Source: Diogma glabrata
Lineage: Eukaryota > Arthropoda > Insecta > Diptera > Cylindrotomidae
Reading direction: 5' to 3'
Assembly: GCA_963693315.1 (NCBI GenBank)
Contig: OY856186.1
Coordinates: forward strand, 306,493,061 to 306,557,060
Length of the DNA stretch: 64,000 nucleotides
The notes under the pieces are model-generated. The model was not told the origin of the DNA. It searched no databases and was given only the letters and a program-made list of their open reading frames with translations. Made by a program: the position numbers and the translations under genes. Positions 34,501-44,234 of this stretch are shown in pieces. The first letter of the stretch is position 1. Each line of letters starts with the position of its first letter.

Positions 34501-35756
34501 TTATATGAGTTTCCATTGAAATCTACACATATTTTAATTTTGCCCAGTGTTTTTATAATTTGACCTGAAACAGCGTATAAAATATTTGAAAAAGGTTCAA
34601 TCTTAATATTAGAAAATTTAGAAAAATACTCATCTTTGCCAATTATACTCGAGCAGGCTCCTGTATCAATCTCCATAAGCAGTTGTTGATTTCCAATTTT
34701 TAGCAATTTAACATCACTTTCCGAATTAATTGAGTTGATGTGTATTGACCCTATATTTTTTGACCGATAAAAACATACGGTAGATGTATGACCTCTATTT
34801 TCACAATTGAAACAAGTCCAATTTACAGCTGGACAGCTTTTTGCATTATGGTTTCTCCCACATCTAAAACATCTATTGTAACGTTGTTGACCTTTGTTGT
34901 TACTGCGGTTCCGTTGAGCACTAAAACTTCGATAATTTGACCTTCGTTGAGAACTGGTACTACGATGACGACCTTCCCATTGACTATGGCTTTGTCCTTG
35001 ACTTGATCCTTGACTTGAATTTAAATTTCCATGTGCTTTATGCTGACTTCTTTGATGCTTGTGCTGCCCACTATTTACTAGTTGAATTTTATTTTCATTC
35101 CATTCCTTTATACTATTTTGTGCAGCAGGTTTAATGGCTCTTGACTCATTCTTGGACATTTCCATATTTAAAGCTAAATTACAGCATTTTTCGAAATTTA
35201 AAGTTACATCATTTAACAAAGTTCGCTGAATTTCCTCACTACGAATTCCAGCAATGAAGCGATCCGTAAGGGCGTCATCAATTGCTAAATTTGTGTATTG
35301 AACAGGTGGTTTTGCTGTTGCTTCTTTTGAGGTACTTGGAAGCGTTTCATTTAAATATTCACCAAAATTACATGTTTGGGCGAGTGCCTTTAATTTTATT
35401 ATGAACTCTGTAATAGCCTCACCCTGTTCCTGTACAGCTTTATTAAATTTTAATCTTTCTGCACGTTTGTTTAGTCTAGGTGCAAAATGATTTTTTAAAA
35501 TTTTCACCAACTCGTTGTAAGATTTTTCCACTGGCTTATCCGGCTGGACCAACGATTTTAAAATTTGATAAGTATTTTTCCCAATTACACTAAGAAAAAT
35601 ATTCACTTTTTGTGTATCTTCTATTGAATTTATGTTGAAAAAGATGGTAACACGTTCTTCGTAGGACCCAAAATCATCACCTGGTTCGAATTCCTCAAGT
35701 TTTCCAACTAACGGATGATTGCGCATTTTTACAGCTATACACAAGTTGATGAACAC
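31536..35756 (-). CDS. Ty3/Gypsy Gag-Pol polyprotein, intact
   Basis: One frame of 1406 residues. The capsid-like region spans about 1-280; two CCHC knuckles (CFRCGRNHNAKSC and CFNCENRGHTSTVC) lie at about 290-321. The protease active site is EIDTGACSSIIG near 362. In reverse transcriptase, VVDLSGAYQQV holds the first Asp and CYLDDILIG, near 652, the catalytic pair. RNase H has IATDASPYGVGAV near 805 and YTDHQAL. Integrase has an HHCC finger near 1020-1058 (ending CNICQ), then catalytic Asp in VVDAKSK (about 1095), SDNGPPF (about 1137) and Glu in GQAERSVK (about 1172). A GPY/F-like module (LPGRVIKRL) and basic tail follow. Gag and Pol are fused without a frameshift. The first Met is 55 bp inside the LTR-proximal leader. 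All catalytic residues are present, so it may be active. Confidence 0.93.
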   Translation of the reverse strand: MFINLCIAVKMRNHPLVGKLEEFEPGDDFGSYEERVTIFFNINSIEDTQKVNIFLSVIGKNTYQILKSLVQPDKPVEKSYNELVKILKNHFAPRLNKRAERLKFNKAVQEQGEAITEFIIKLKALAQTCNFGEYLNETLPSTSKEATAKPPVQYTNLAIDDALTDRFIAGIRSEEIQRTLLNDVTLNFEKCCNLALNMEMSKNESRAIKPAAQNSIKEWNENKIQLVNSGQHKHQRSQHKAHGNLNSSQGSSQGQSHSQWEGRHRSTSSQRRSNYRSFSAQRNRSNNKGQQRYNRCFRCGRNHNAKSCPAVNWTCFNCENRGHTSTVCFYRSKNIGSIHINSINSESDVKLLKIGNQQLLMEIDTGACSSIIGKDEYFSKFSNIKIEPFSNILYAVSGQIIKTLGKIKICVDFNGNSYNLELIVIEGEKYFKPLMGRAWLDVLVPDWRGKLFNCMNKTVCSVNSNIMDIIQNTFPNIITSQPSAILNFEAEIILKENAPPVFHKAYSVPFKLKDKVEVELNRLVDANVLVPVKSSQWASPIVVVPKSSGEIRICMDCRVTLNKNIVTEHYPLPNIEEIFASLGNCSYFCVVDLSGAYQQVRVSESSQKFLTVNTHKGLYQFTRLPFGISSAPSIFQSIMDQILIGVLNISCYLDDILIGAKTLEECKKKLFEVLGRLAKHNVKINLKKCKFLESTVQYLGHTLSKDGIKPNEEKLKAIVNAPAPINLQQLQSYLGRLNYYSRFVPNLSSHLKDLYSLLRKDAKYEWSESCQKSFENSKSLLLKNNLLEMYDPSKPIVIATDASPYGVGAVLSHVVKGEERPVLFASSTLSPAEKNYSQLHREALAIIFAVKKFHKYIYGQSFVIYTDHQALKEIFKPGKGTAGVAAARLQRWAVLLSMYDFQLEYRRGSKMSNADALSRLPLEDEQTNIKSYSFINFIELPDNEVPLKLIEVADETSKDPILSKIRNFVQTDWPKEISTKFKPYYNKRLSLNTEQNCLFYGDRVVIPLSLQKRVLNQIHSMNHIGIVKMKIMARSYVWWDKIDHSIEKFLQECNICQQTASVPKPKLTSSWSEPENPFERIHLDLFFFTKFTFLIVVDAKSKYCDVIRMERTTATDVIGKLKKIFINFGLPNKIVSDNGPPFNSYKLKQFCDKLNIELVHSPPYFPQSNGQAERSVKTVKSVLKKFLLENRNADIQDTIDRFLFNQRNIPGMSTLKSPTEIILSYKPKIFLDNLNKNQKRVRFNFDIDNLKKCNSFKKKYLARELENKQYNKKEIKQYFKGEKIFYRNHFKTFIKWLPGRVIKRLSKFLYVIKIGDCNRTVHENQIRKSHLADRFHPKIDPMARPYTYSYGKNSSVKVRNNNDSDKGLSPISKGNYSYNHKRKRSVDLELRRSKRIRRMPTRLAYN

Positions 35757-35793
35757 AAAACAATTCCTTTGATATTTCTTGCTATATGCCCAG

Positions 35794-35811
35794 TTTTCCT
35801 CGTCGCCAATT
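35794..35811 (-). promoter_or_regulatory. tRNA primer-binding site of the Ty3/Gypsy element
   Basis: Immediately after the 5' LTR, the coding strand reads AATTGGCGACGAGGAAAA. TGG at the LTR edge is expected, as it pairs with the CCA end of a tRNA. I do not assign the tRNA species. Confidence 0.75.
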
Positions 35812-36115
35812 TGTTGTATATTTCCACTTAGTTTTCCAATGATTTTTAATTAATTAACACCACACAATTTGTTTAGAATATAATTCTTTATTTACTCACT
35901 AATTACAATTCTTCAATATTATTCGATGCCGTTCACGACAAGACTAACTAAAATGATTTCTCATAAAATATAAAATATAATTCAACGGTAATCGTTTAAT
36001 TGAGAATATTTTATGACGTAACACTAATCAATTCTGTTATCATAAATTGATGAGAGGAATTCTTTTTTATGATTCATTTTTATGATAATAGAACTGATTA
36101 ATTTTAAATACTTCA
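35812..36115 (-). repeat. 5' LTR of the Ty3/Gypsy element
   Basis: 304 bp, apparently identical to the 3' LTR, and flanked outside by TTAGG at 36116-36120. It contains the promoter by family rule; I do not see a sequence-defined TATA box that I would defend in such A+T-rich DNA. Confidence 0.93.
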
Positions 36116-38518
36116 TTAGGCATTCTAACACCCACTACATTAACTGAAAAATGCTTGTCATAATTTTTGATTTTATATTGGTTAACCATTAAATAAAAAT
36201 TATTATGTAAATTAACAAAGTTTAGTATTTTGTATAAACATTCATTAAAAATTATAAAATAGCCAGATTTAAATACTGTTCCTTTATAGTTCATAAAATT
36301 CGATATATTTACTTTAACATTTGTATCAAAAGGAAAATTAATAGCTACTGAGTAATATTCTAAATCTTTAACTTTTATTTCAGTAATTTTGGACATTTGA
36401 ATGTTTCCAAAAATATTACGTCTGCAAAGTATTTCATTTGCAAATTTGAAACAGAACTTTTTTGCTATTGAATATTCCAAGTTCACTCTCGAAAAACTAA
36501 CTTTTGCGTACTCCTTTAAACTTTTATTCTTACTCTCATGTCTCATGCAAGATAAAATTTTCAATGGACCAACCATCTCTGTTATAGAACCGTAATGGGT
36601 AAGAAAATGATGTTTGGGCTTTAGATTTTGATTATTAAAACATTTTAAAAAAGCAATATGATGTTCCTCAATGATTTGTTTTAAACAATTTATTTCCATA
36701 GAAGAAAAACTATCTTTCAATATGTAATCAACCATTTCTATTAATTTAAGTAGATATTTCCAAACGTTATCTTCTTTTGGAACGAATTCTCCAACTAAAA
36801 GAGTGATAAATTTTAAAAAACAATAACATTCTCTTGCTGAAAAATGCAATCGTTTAGTTTTAATATGTTCAGCTCGTATGTTTCCTGGTGGTTTGCTTTG
36901 AAATTCAATCTCACCGTAATCAAATGTATTTAGTCTTTTATTCAACATGTCCAATGAAAAATATTTTTTTAGGTTAATTAAATAGTCAAGACTTTCTAAA
37001 AGACCAAATTTAATACAACCTTCAAAACAGTCATGCATGATGTCTTGATATAAATTTTGAGTAACATGAAAGGTTTTTAAAGAGTTCAATATAGAATTTG
37101 TTTTGATTCCAGTATTTTTGTAATCTCCAACTTTAAGATCACAATTATAATTTTAATTAAAATGATTTATATTTTCTTTCACGGCCTTGCAAGCTTCTGA
37201 TTTTTCCATCTTACACGTTCTGCAATAGAAATTATGGGAAAAAGACCCAGAATATCCAAGTAAATTATTTAGAGCTAAATTATCACCAATAAACAATCCA
37301 ACTAAAAAGTGAACATTCAAATTGCCATTAGAAGTTCTGATTTCAATGCCAGATTCCAATCTTTTTAAAACATTTAAAAATTCAGAAAGAGTTTGTGATA
37401 AAGTAAATTGCTTAAAATATATACTTTTCATTAACATTGCAACAAAAATATTCTCTATAGATGTGGTTTGTTCTGGTAACGTTGGAAAATGATAATAAAA
37501 TGCGGCAATAGCATTATTTCCGGCGTGACTTCCCAAATTATTTCCAGTTTCAAAATCATCATAATAAATCATAATTGGTAATAAAATTTCTCCATTCTTA
37601 AAATTTTTTGTTCGTTCTTTCCATAACCTTCCCTGAACAAAGTTTTCCTTTTTTCCGTGCTGTGAATTCATTAAGTTTTGTGTGTGATTAATAGTTTCAA
37701 ACAAAATGTTAGGTTGTTCGAAAAAACATTTTATTTGATGTTCAATTGGCATTAAAACTCCTTCAATAATTTTTCGATCCAACGTGCATTTACCATTTTT
37801 ATAAATTGGCTTAACTGTGTTAGAAATAATAAATTTTTTGGGCTCAACATACATACTCTTTTCCGTCAAAGATTTTACAAGTAAATATTCTGTTTTGCAT
37901 TCACAAAAAATCTCAGAGAACGAAGAGTTGATTTGTTGTAAAATTTCGAAATTCTTTTCATCTAAGACAGGTTTAAGCAAATCTAAGTAATTTTCAAATA
38001 TAACATTAATTATATCTGTTGTAATAGTCGACACTATTTTACATATAATTTTTGCAGTCAAATGACTTTCACTAAACAGTTTGGTTACAAACAATAGAGC
38101 TGATTTCTTAGGTTTTTCTAAAATTAGATTGGCTTCATCAGTGTTTAATTGAGTACTCTTGTTCTCAACATGAAAAATCCCACTTATTTTTGGTGGTTTT
38201 GCGGTCATAATTGAGGGAATAGAAAAACTTTCTGCTATAGTTGATTCTGCAGAATCTTCTATTTCCATTTCTGTTATTGGGTCATTGTGCAATTTCATAT
38301 GTTTTTTAAATGGTTTAAAGTTGTAAAAAGTTGATGAGCAGTTGTTCTGATTACATATGAGTCTTTCATTTGTTTTCAAACAGTGAACTAATTTCAAATG
38401 ACTAACAAGTTTTTCTACGGTAAGTAAACCAATCTTGCAAATGAAGCACTTATACATTTTGATTGAAAATTTAAAAAAATAAATTTAAATGTAACGAAAT
38501 AATTCAAAATAAATTGTT

Positions 38519-38524
38519 TTTATT
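38519..38524 (-). terminator. Poly(A) signal overlapping the gene A stop codon
   Basis: On the coding strand CAATAAAAAC contains both the stop TAA of gene A and the hexamer AATAAA. Cleavage 10-30 bases downstream would end the gene A transcript before the gene B start at 38457. Confidence 0.55.
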
Positions 38525-40975
38525 GCCTTTCCAAAATATTTATGAAATCAACAATATCTGTTGAAATTTTTTCATTTTCTAAAATAATATTGAAAAAATA
38601 AAATTGAATAAAGGTCCAAAATTTAATATTTTCAAATGGATATTCAAGTTGCAGAGCAAAATAAGTCTTAAAACATGTATCTAATGCATGTAAAAAACTG
38701 TGGAAAATATATACAATTTGTTCTGCAGCAACTGCAAATTTTGCTTCTTTTTCATCTCCAATAATTATGAGAATTGGTTGAAAATTGATTTTTTTCTCCG
38801 CACAGAAAGATTTTCTTTTATTGACTTCAACTTCAATATCTGCGATAGCATTTACTTCCAACGCAAAGGCATTCCATGCGTCGCCAATGCCTACTCTCCA
38901 ATTAATATTATTAATTCTTTTTCTACTAGTCGGCTTAATAATGCAGTGGAGCAATTTACATATCTGATACCGCCGATATTCTGAGAAACAAAAAGCAATT
39001 AAAATTCAACTACAATTTAAAATTAAAAAAATTAAAACTTTGCTTTTTACCACACGTTTTAGTAAAAAAGTATATACTAAACAAAATTTACCAGGCTTTG
39101 AAGATAATTTTAGTAATAAATTTATTCCTGCTGGATATTTCAATACATTTTTTAAAGTTTTTTCTAATTTTTCCTCTATTTCCAACCACTTCGAAAGTAA
39201 ACGGTTTGCTTTTTCCGGGTACATTAACTCGAAATCTATCTCAATCTGAAAAAACAAACAATTTTAGCTTTATAAATTATAATTATAATCATAAAAATTA
39301 TTACCAGTCGTCCACCATTCGAATTTGTTAGCAAGGGCCAATCGGTTAAAAATTTTGCGGTATTTTTTTCCTTTACTTCAGAGCGTCGTATTTGAAACGT
39401 GTTTTTCCATTTTATTTCCACAGTTTCCCAAGGTGTATTTCGGCTTTGAAGCCATTCTTTTTCAAAACATTGGTTTGAATTTGTCGTGGAATCTTGGTTG
39501 TCATTTGAAAATGTTTAATTACATACTTCCTTTTTACAGTAAAATATTAATTATGTCAAATGACTATATACCGATATTAGATGAAGAAAATGAGGTAGTT
39601 GCTGAGGTTGTATATGAGGTAGAAGTTTTGTTTTTTTTACTTCTAATTCTGGCAGTAAAAATACCAGATTTTTTTAATGAGCTTGATAAAGCTTTATATT
39701 TATTAAGCAGCTTACCATTGGGCCTCGGTTTTTTGGAAAAATAATAATCCTTTGGAATAATTGAAACTAATGCAAATAAAATAGAAATAAAATAGAAAAA
39801 TATGAAAAGTATACTTTCGATTCGTTCTTAAACACTTTGGCAATATCATCGCTAATTTTTTCAAAGTCAGCCAACGACATCGTTTGATTTTTTGCAACGT
39901 GATACCTCGCAATACTAGAAGCTAAAAGGTCCTTTTCCTCAGGACGAAAGTTATTATTTTCTTCATACCGCAGTTGAAGAAAACTACCAGTATCATCATT
40001 TTTTAAAAACTGTTTAATGCTCTAAAAAGTAAAATGTATATAAATTATAATATGAAAAAATGTTTAAATAACATTTTAATAAATAAGTAATTTAAATATA
40101 CAAAGCAATGATGGTTTCGTTGTGGAGTTACGTCGGATGGATCTATTTCATTATTTACGTCTGATGAATCTATTTCATTATTGGTGTCGTCTACCTTATT
40201 GCTGGTTTTGTGTCCATCACAGCAAGAAATGGGCGGAATATTCTAAAAGAAAAATAGTATAAATTTTTTAAATTAATGTAAGTTCTAGAGAGTTTTACCA
40301 TATCTTTTCTCCATTCATTTAAAAGCATTCTAAAAGTTGCACGACCCCCAATATCTTTTCCGAACATATCTTTAAGATCATTTTCTTTTAGATGTTTTAG
40401 TGACTCTAATGTAATGAAATTTTCTGCAAGAAATTCATAAATAAATAAATAGCTTCGCCCCTTATACGATTTTGATTTTAGCTTCAGTTTTCATTATGGT
40501 AAACAAGTAAACTTTGACCAAAATATTTGTAAAGTAGCATTTTAATAAGTAGGCGAAATATTTTTCGATTGAGTTGGTGTGTAATTGCAAAATATAGATA
40601 TACCTTTTAAGTAAATAAAATATTTTTCCATTTTATATTTTATTAGAAAGTTTTGAAATTCATAATCTTCTTCTGTTAAAATAAGTGTGGAATTCTGAAG
40701 GCTTGTCAGCTGTACACAATTATCCAATGAAATTTGGTGTGTAGTAATCTCAGAGAGATGACTTCTGTTCAAAGCAGCGTTGTGATTTGAGACATAGTCT
40801 AGATTTGAAAAGTTTACTACTATTATTTTTAGATGACGTATTCAGAAAAAATTATTAAATAAGTTTTAAAGAAAGTTCTAGTAAAATCTGAAAAATTTAT
40901 AAAACTACCAAATAAGAGACAAAAATTACCGTCATTATCTTCAAATACTTCTTCAAAAATTTGTATAGCATCCAT
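38520..40975 (-). CDS. Gene A: nine-exon gene, SAM-like domain, partner of gene B
   Basis: Exons (minus strand): 40975-40930, 40798-40604, 40423-40299, 40242-40102, 40021-39815, 39749-39572, 39492-39305, 39245-39092, 38980-38520. All eight introns are GT..AG and every phase agrees, giving 564 codons without a stop. The protein starts MDAIQIFEEVFED. Exons 2-3 join into a SAM-like fold: DYEFQNFLIKYKMEKYFIYL, then ENFITLESLKHLKENDLKDM and GGRATFRMLLNEWRKDM. An acidic linker with two NEIDxSDV copies follows, then a conserved-looking core (LQLRYEENNNFRPEEKDLLA, YYFSKKPRPNGKLL, TPWETVEIKWKNT) and a C-terminal block with FQPILIIIGDEKEAK and FKTYFALQLEYPFENIKFW. SAM domains mediate oligomerisation or DNA/RNA/protein binding. 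The core resembles uncharacterised animal proteins that accompany gene B-like genes. Function unknown. Exons 1-2 and part of exon 3 recur in the tandem duplication. Confidence 0.82.
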
Positions 40976-41257
40976 ATTAACTAAAAAATGTTAGGTTTCC
41001 ATAAAATTTAGAAAAATGTGTACTTAATATTAAAATGTGTGGTAAAAAGCAAATATACGATGTAATTACATATACATATATAGATTCAAAATTAAATTAC
41101 AATAAAATACCTTAAACTATTTTATAAGTTGAAAATTAATAATCTATGATAACGACACCTGTAAATAAGAATATATATTCTAATATACTAATAACAAAAA
41201 AAAATAAAAGTTTGCTTCTAGAATTAAAGTATTGAGCTAATATTGAGTAACATCTGA

Positions 41258-41701
41258 GGCCCTATTCCCGAACACATAAAAGTGAATTTCGACAATATTG
41301 TGAAGTTTGCATATCATAACATTAAACGGTAACGGTAACGATTTTTCGGAAAAACAAATTTACAACATTGTCTTAATTAAATTTATACAGTATTGTGAAA
41401 TTCATTTTTTGTAAAATTATTACCGTTACCGTTTTATGTTATGCAATACAAACTTCACAATATTGTACAAATTCACTTTTATGTGTTCGGGAATATATTG
41501 TGAAGTTTGCATATCATAACATTAAACGGTAACGGTAACGATTTTTCGGAAAAACAAATTTACAACATTGTCTTAATTAAATTTATACAGTATTGTGAAA
41601 TTCATTTTTTGTAAAATTATTACCGTTACCGTTTTATGTTATGCAATACAAACTTCACAATATTGTACAAATTCACTTTTATGTGTTCGGGAATAGGGCC
41701 C
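41258..41701. mobile_element. Palindromic MITE with internal 200-bp duplication (unit 1 copy)
   Basis: The ends are GGCCCTATTCCCGAACACAT and its inverse ATGTGTTCGGGAATAGGGCC. The interior shows inverted arms around ACGGTAACGGTAACG (inverse CGTTACCGTTACCGT near 41440 and 41640). A block starting TGAAGTTTGCATATCATAAC occurs at 41301 and again at 41501, so the core is present twice in tandem. CTGA flanks both sides (41254-41257 and 41702-41705), a tentative 4-bp target duplication. No coding. Confidence 0.75.
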
Positions 41702-43541
41702 CTGAATATATTGAGACAGCTAATCGACAACAATTGATTGTTTTAGCTAATCGGCTAATCGACTGCTAATCGACAAGAATACATATGGTATTATATTTAA
41801 CTTATAAGATATTTAATCTTTTTCTAACCGTCAAACAAGCTACTCTGGGTGCGCTTGTTTTGACTTAAATTACTAAATTTACTGAAAAAGCAACAGCAAT
41901 TGCATATAGTTTTTGAAATTTTTTAGTTATTTCAGTCAAATCCAACGCGATACATTATAAACACATGTTAATACAAATAAACCACTTTTACATGTTGCCG
42001 TTTGTCTAATTTTTTTAACCATTAAGATTAATTTGAAACACATTTAACATTGCAAAAGAAATAAAATTCTTACCTTTTATTACAATACAACACTTTTTAT
42101 TACAATACAACACTTTAAAAATTTTAAATTAAGTTAACTAAACTTTTTTAATTACACACGCAACCGCGAAACAACAGGTTTTAAAACAAACTACAAACAA
42201 TCGCACGAACAGTATTAATATTATTATCAATATTGTATAACTTATTCTCTTTAAGAATAATCTCTTCTTTTTATTAAATTAAAAGCAGAGATCATTCTTA
42301 TAGAGCATGAGTTATGAAAAATTATGTTTTACAGAACTGTGAAAAAAATTCATAAGTTATTCTTTATTAGGAATAAATTTTACAAAAATTCTATGTGTAT
42401 AATGTTCAATACTTCAATCAATTATATTTTTATGCAGTTTATGATTTTCATAATCATAGCATAAGTATAAGGTATGATTATTTATTCATAATTTTTATCA
42501 AACTCTGCAGTAGATTATTTTTCTTAATTTATGATTATGTTTCAGAAAACAAGGAAAAAATTTTAAAAATGTTAGGCATAATCCACGATTAAGTAAGAAT
42601 ACATAATTCTTATTGTCTATAATATATGACTATTAACCATAAAGAACAACACGACGACTTTTCTGAATTTATGACAAGATTAATCATAATGTATGATATA
42701 TGATTTCTCTCCGTGCTTAACCACGTTTGACCTAGTTCAAACAGTGTGGGAGGAATTTTATTTTATCTCGTTATTTGATATAATACTTGTTTATATTATG
42801 TATTTTAATCTATTTCACTTTTTCCAATATATATAATTTGCCAACGCTTATTTGAATAATTAGCGTTTTTCTTGAAAGATTAAAATTTTGTATATCACAA
42901 TCACAATGGCGTCTTTACTGACGCTGTTTTTGTTAATACTTGTTGTGATGTTTTCTTAATTTCTGTTTGTTTTAACACTTGTTGTGCCAGGACTGTTGCT
43001 CTTTTGCTTTAAAAATGATAGTTTTGTTTGCAACTATAATTTCATTAATTTTCTCAAAAGTTTTTGTATGCGACTGTGTCGCTATATTTTTGTACGCGAC
43101 TGTTGGAATTTAGTTACGTCACTCAATTTCAACAATAAACATGTTTGAATGCATTAATTTTTTTTTAACTTGATTTGTTTGATTTTGTTTATGGAGAGGG
43201 AAACAAAAAATCTGAAAAATTACTATAAAAACGAGAAATTTTATAATAAATTGAGTTCAGTATAACTTTAAAACTCGCAGTATAATTTTAAAATTGTAAT
43301 CGTTAGGATAATGTTAAAACTCGAAAGCTATTGTTGTAAAATTATTGCAAGTTATGTAAGTTATTGTAAAGTAAAAAAAAAATAAATCATGCATGAAAAA
43401 AAAAATAATAAATAATTAAATTAATAAATTACAATAAATATTAATATGTAAATGGTGAAGTCGAGTTTCTTATTTTTTTGTTTGTTATGTGCAGGTGCTA
43501 CAGTTTCAATGTGATGAAATGTGACAAAGAATTTGTTTATA

Positions 43542-44225
43542 CTAGGTCATTCAATAAGTCCGTAGGATGACACATAGATGGCGTTACTAGAATTTTTTCC
43601 ATATGATTTTTATTTAGTACTAACCTTCAAACGATACGTGTATAAATTTGACAGCAATCTGACTATTTATTCGTGAGTTATAGCATTTTGTGTGAAGCAA
43701 CTTTTGTTTTTGAAAAAAATGGAAAAAAATGAATTTCGAATTTTAATAAAGCATTGCTTTTTGATGAAAAAAAATACAGTGGAAACCAAACAATGGCTTG
43801 ATAAACATTATCCAAACTCTGCTCCATCGAGACAAATGGTAGAGAAGTGGATGGCTGAATTTAAATGTGGTCGTACCAGCACAAAAGATGCAGAGCGCAG
43901 TGGACGCCCAAATGAGGCTGTTATTCCAGAAAACATAAAAAAACTCCACAAATTGGTTATGAACGATCGCAAATTGAAGGTGCACGAAATAGCTGACATT
44001 GTAAAGGTAGCAGATGGTAGTGTTTTTACCATTTTACATGAACATTTGGGTATGCGAAAGCTCTGTGCAAATTGGGTGCCGCGTGAGCTCACAGTCGACC
44101 AAAAACAACAACGAATTGATGCTTCGGAGGAGTCTTTGGCACTGTTAAACCGCAATAAAAGGGAATTCTATCGTAGATATGTGACAATGGATGAGACATG
44201 GCTTCACAATTACACACCAGAATCC
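43542..44225 (+). mobile_element. Mariner copy 1, 3'-truncated at the duplication junction
   Basis: The left terminal repeat CTAGGTCATTCAATAAGTCC starts at 43542 after a TA. The transposase start (ATG at 43719) and N-terminal 170 or so codons match copy 2, up to MDETWLHNYTPES. After that the sequence leaves mariner at the duplication breakpoint. It has the DNA-binding half and only the first catalytic Asp; no right terminal repeat. Dead. Confidence 0.92.
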
Positions 44226-44234
44226 ATATCTTTA

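Larger units (their letters stand above)
31152..36115 (-). mobile_element. Young Ty3/Gypsy LTR retrotransposon, apparently complete
   Basis: Two 304-bp LTRs (31152-31455 and 35812-36115) appear identical on reading. They begin TGTTGTATA and end ACTTCA in plus-strand sense, i.e. TGAAGT..TACAACA on the coding strand. A 5-bp target duplication TTAGG lies at 31147-31151 and 36116-36120. A primer-binding site, a polypurine tract and one uninterrupted polyprotein frame are all present. The style (PBS with TTGGCGACGAGG) matches K02A2.6-like Gypsy elements. It sits in the 3' end of gene B. Confidence 0.93.
31050..38457 (-). pseudogene. Gene B: C2H2-like fingers plus DDE-like domain, split by Ty3/Gypsy element
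   Basis: The frame from 38457 (MYKCFICKIGLL) runs to a TAA at 37153, then stays in the same phase to 36116. It is interrupted by the LTR element and, after removing one TTAGG duplication, continues from 31146 to a stop at 31050: 812 codons with a single internal stop. Residues 4-25 and 35-57 form C2H2-like fingers. A large domain follows with MIYYDDFETGNNLG (about residue 299), FIGDNLALNNLLGY (about 391), a FYCRTCKMEKSEAC knuckle, DIMHDCFEGC, LKPKHHFLTHYG and CMRHESKNKSLK (about 640). I infer Asp, Asp and Glu of a DDE/RNase H-fold nuclease at those sites. The text resembles an uncharacterised protein family widespread in animal genomes. Gene A lies 62 bp upstream on the same strand. Only the stop at 37153 and the LTR insertion disable it. 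Confidence 0.78.
40364..44225. repeat. Tandem duplication, unit 1 (3.86 kb)
   Basis: Nearly identical to 44235-48095 at a constant offset of 3871 (3870 after a one-base indel near 43610). It contains exon 3 (part), exons 2 and 1 of gene A, the upstream region, a palindromic MITE and the 5' part of a mariner. I noticed only three differences: a G/T near 41504, T/A near 42519 and a T-run length near 43608. The duplication is therefore young, or is an assembly artefact. Confidence 0.93.

Noticed and set aside
31147..36120. TTAGG, the insect telomere repeat unit, on both sides of the Ty3/Gypsy element
   Set aside because: It occurs once on each side and is explained as a 5-bp target-site duplication; it also fits inside the gene B reading frame. 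No telomeric array is present.
42395..42592. 65-codon frame repeated at 46266-46463
   Set aside because: Repeated only because of the tandem duplication; translation of A+T-rich palindromic DNA.
43743..44155. Antisense frames opposite mariner transposase (also 47613-48025)
   Set aside because: Shadows of the real transposase frame on the other strand.
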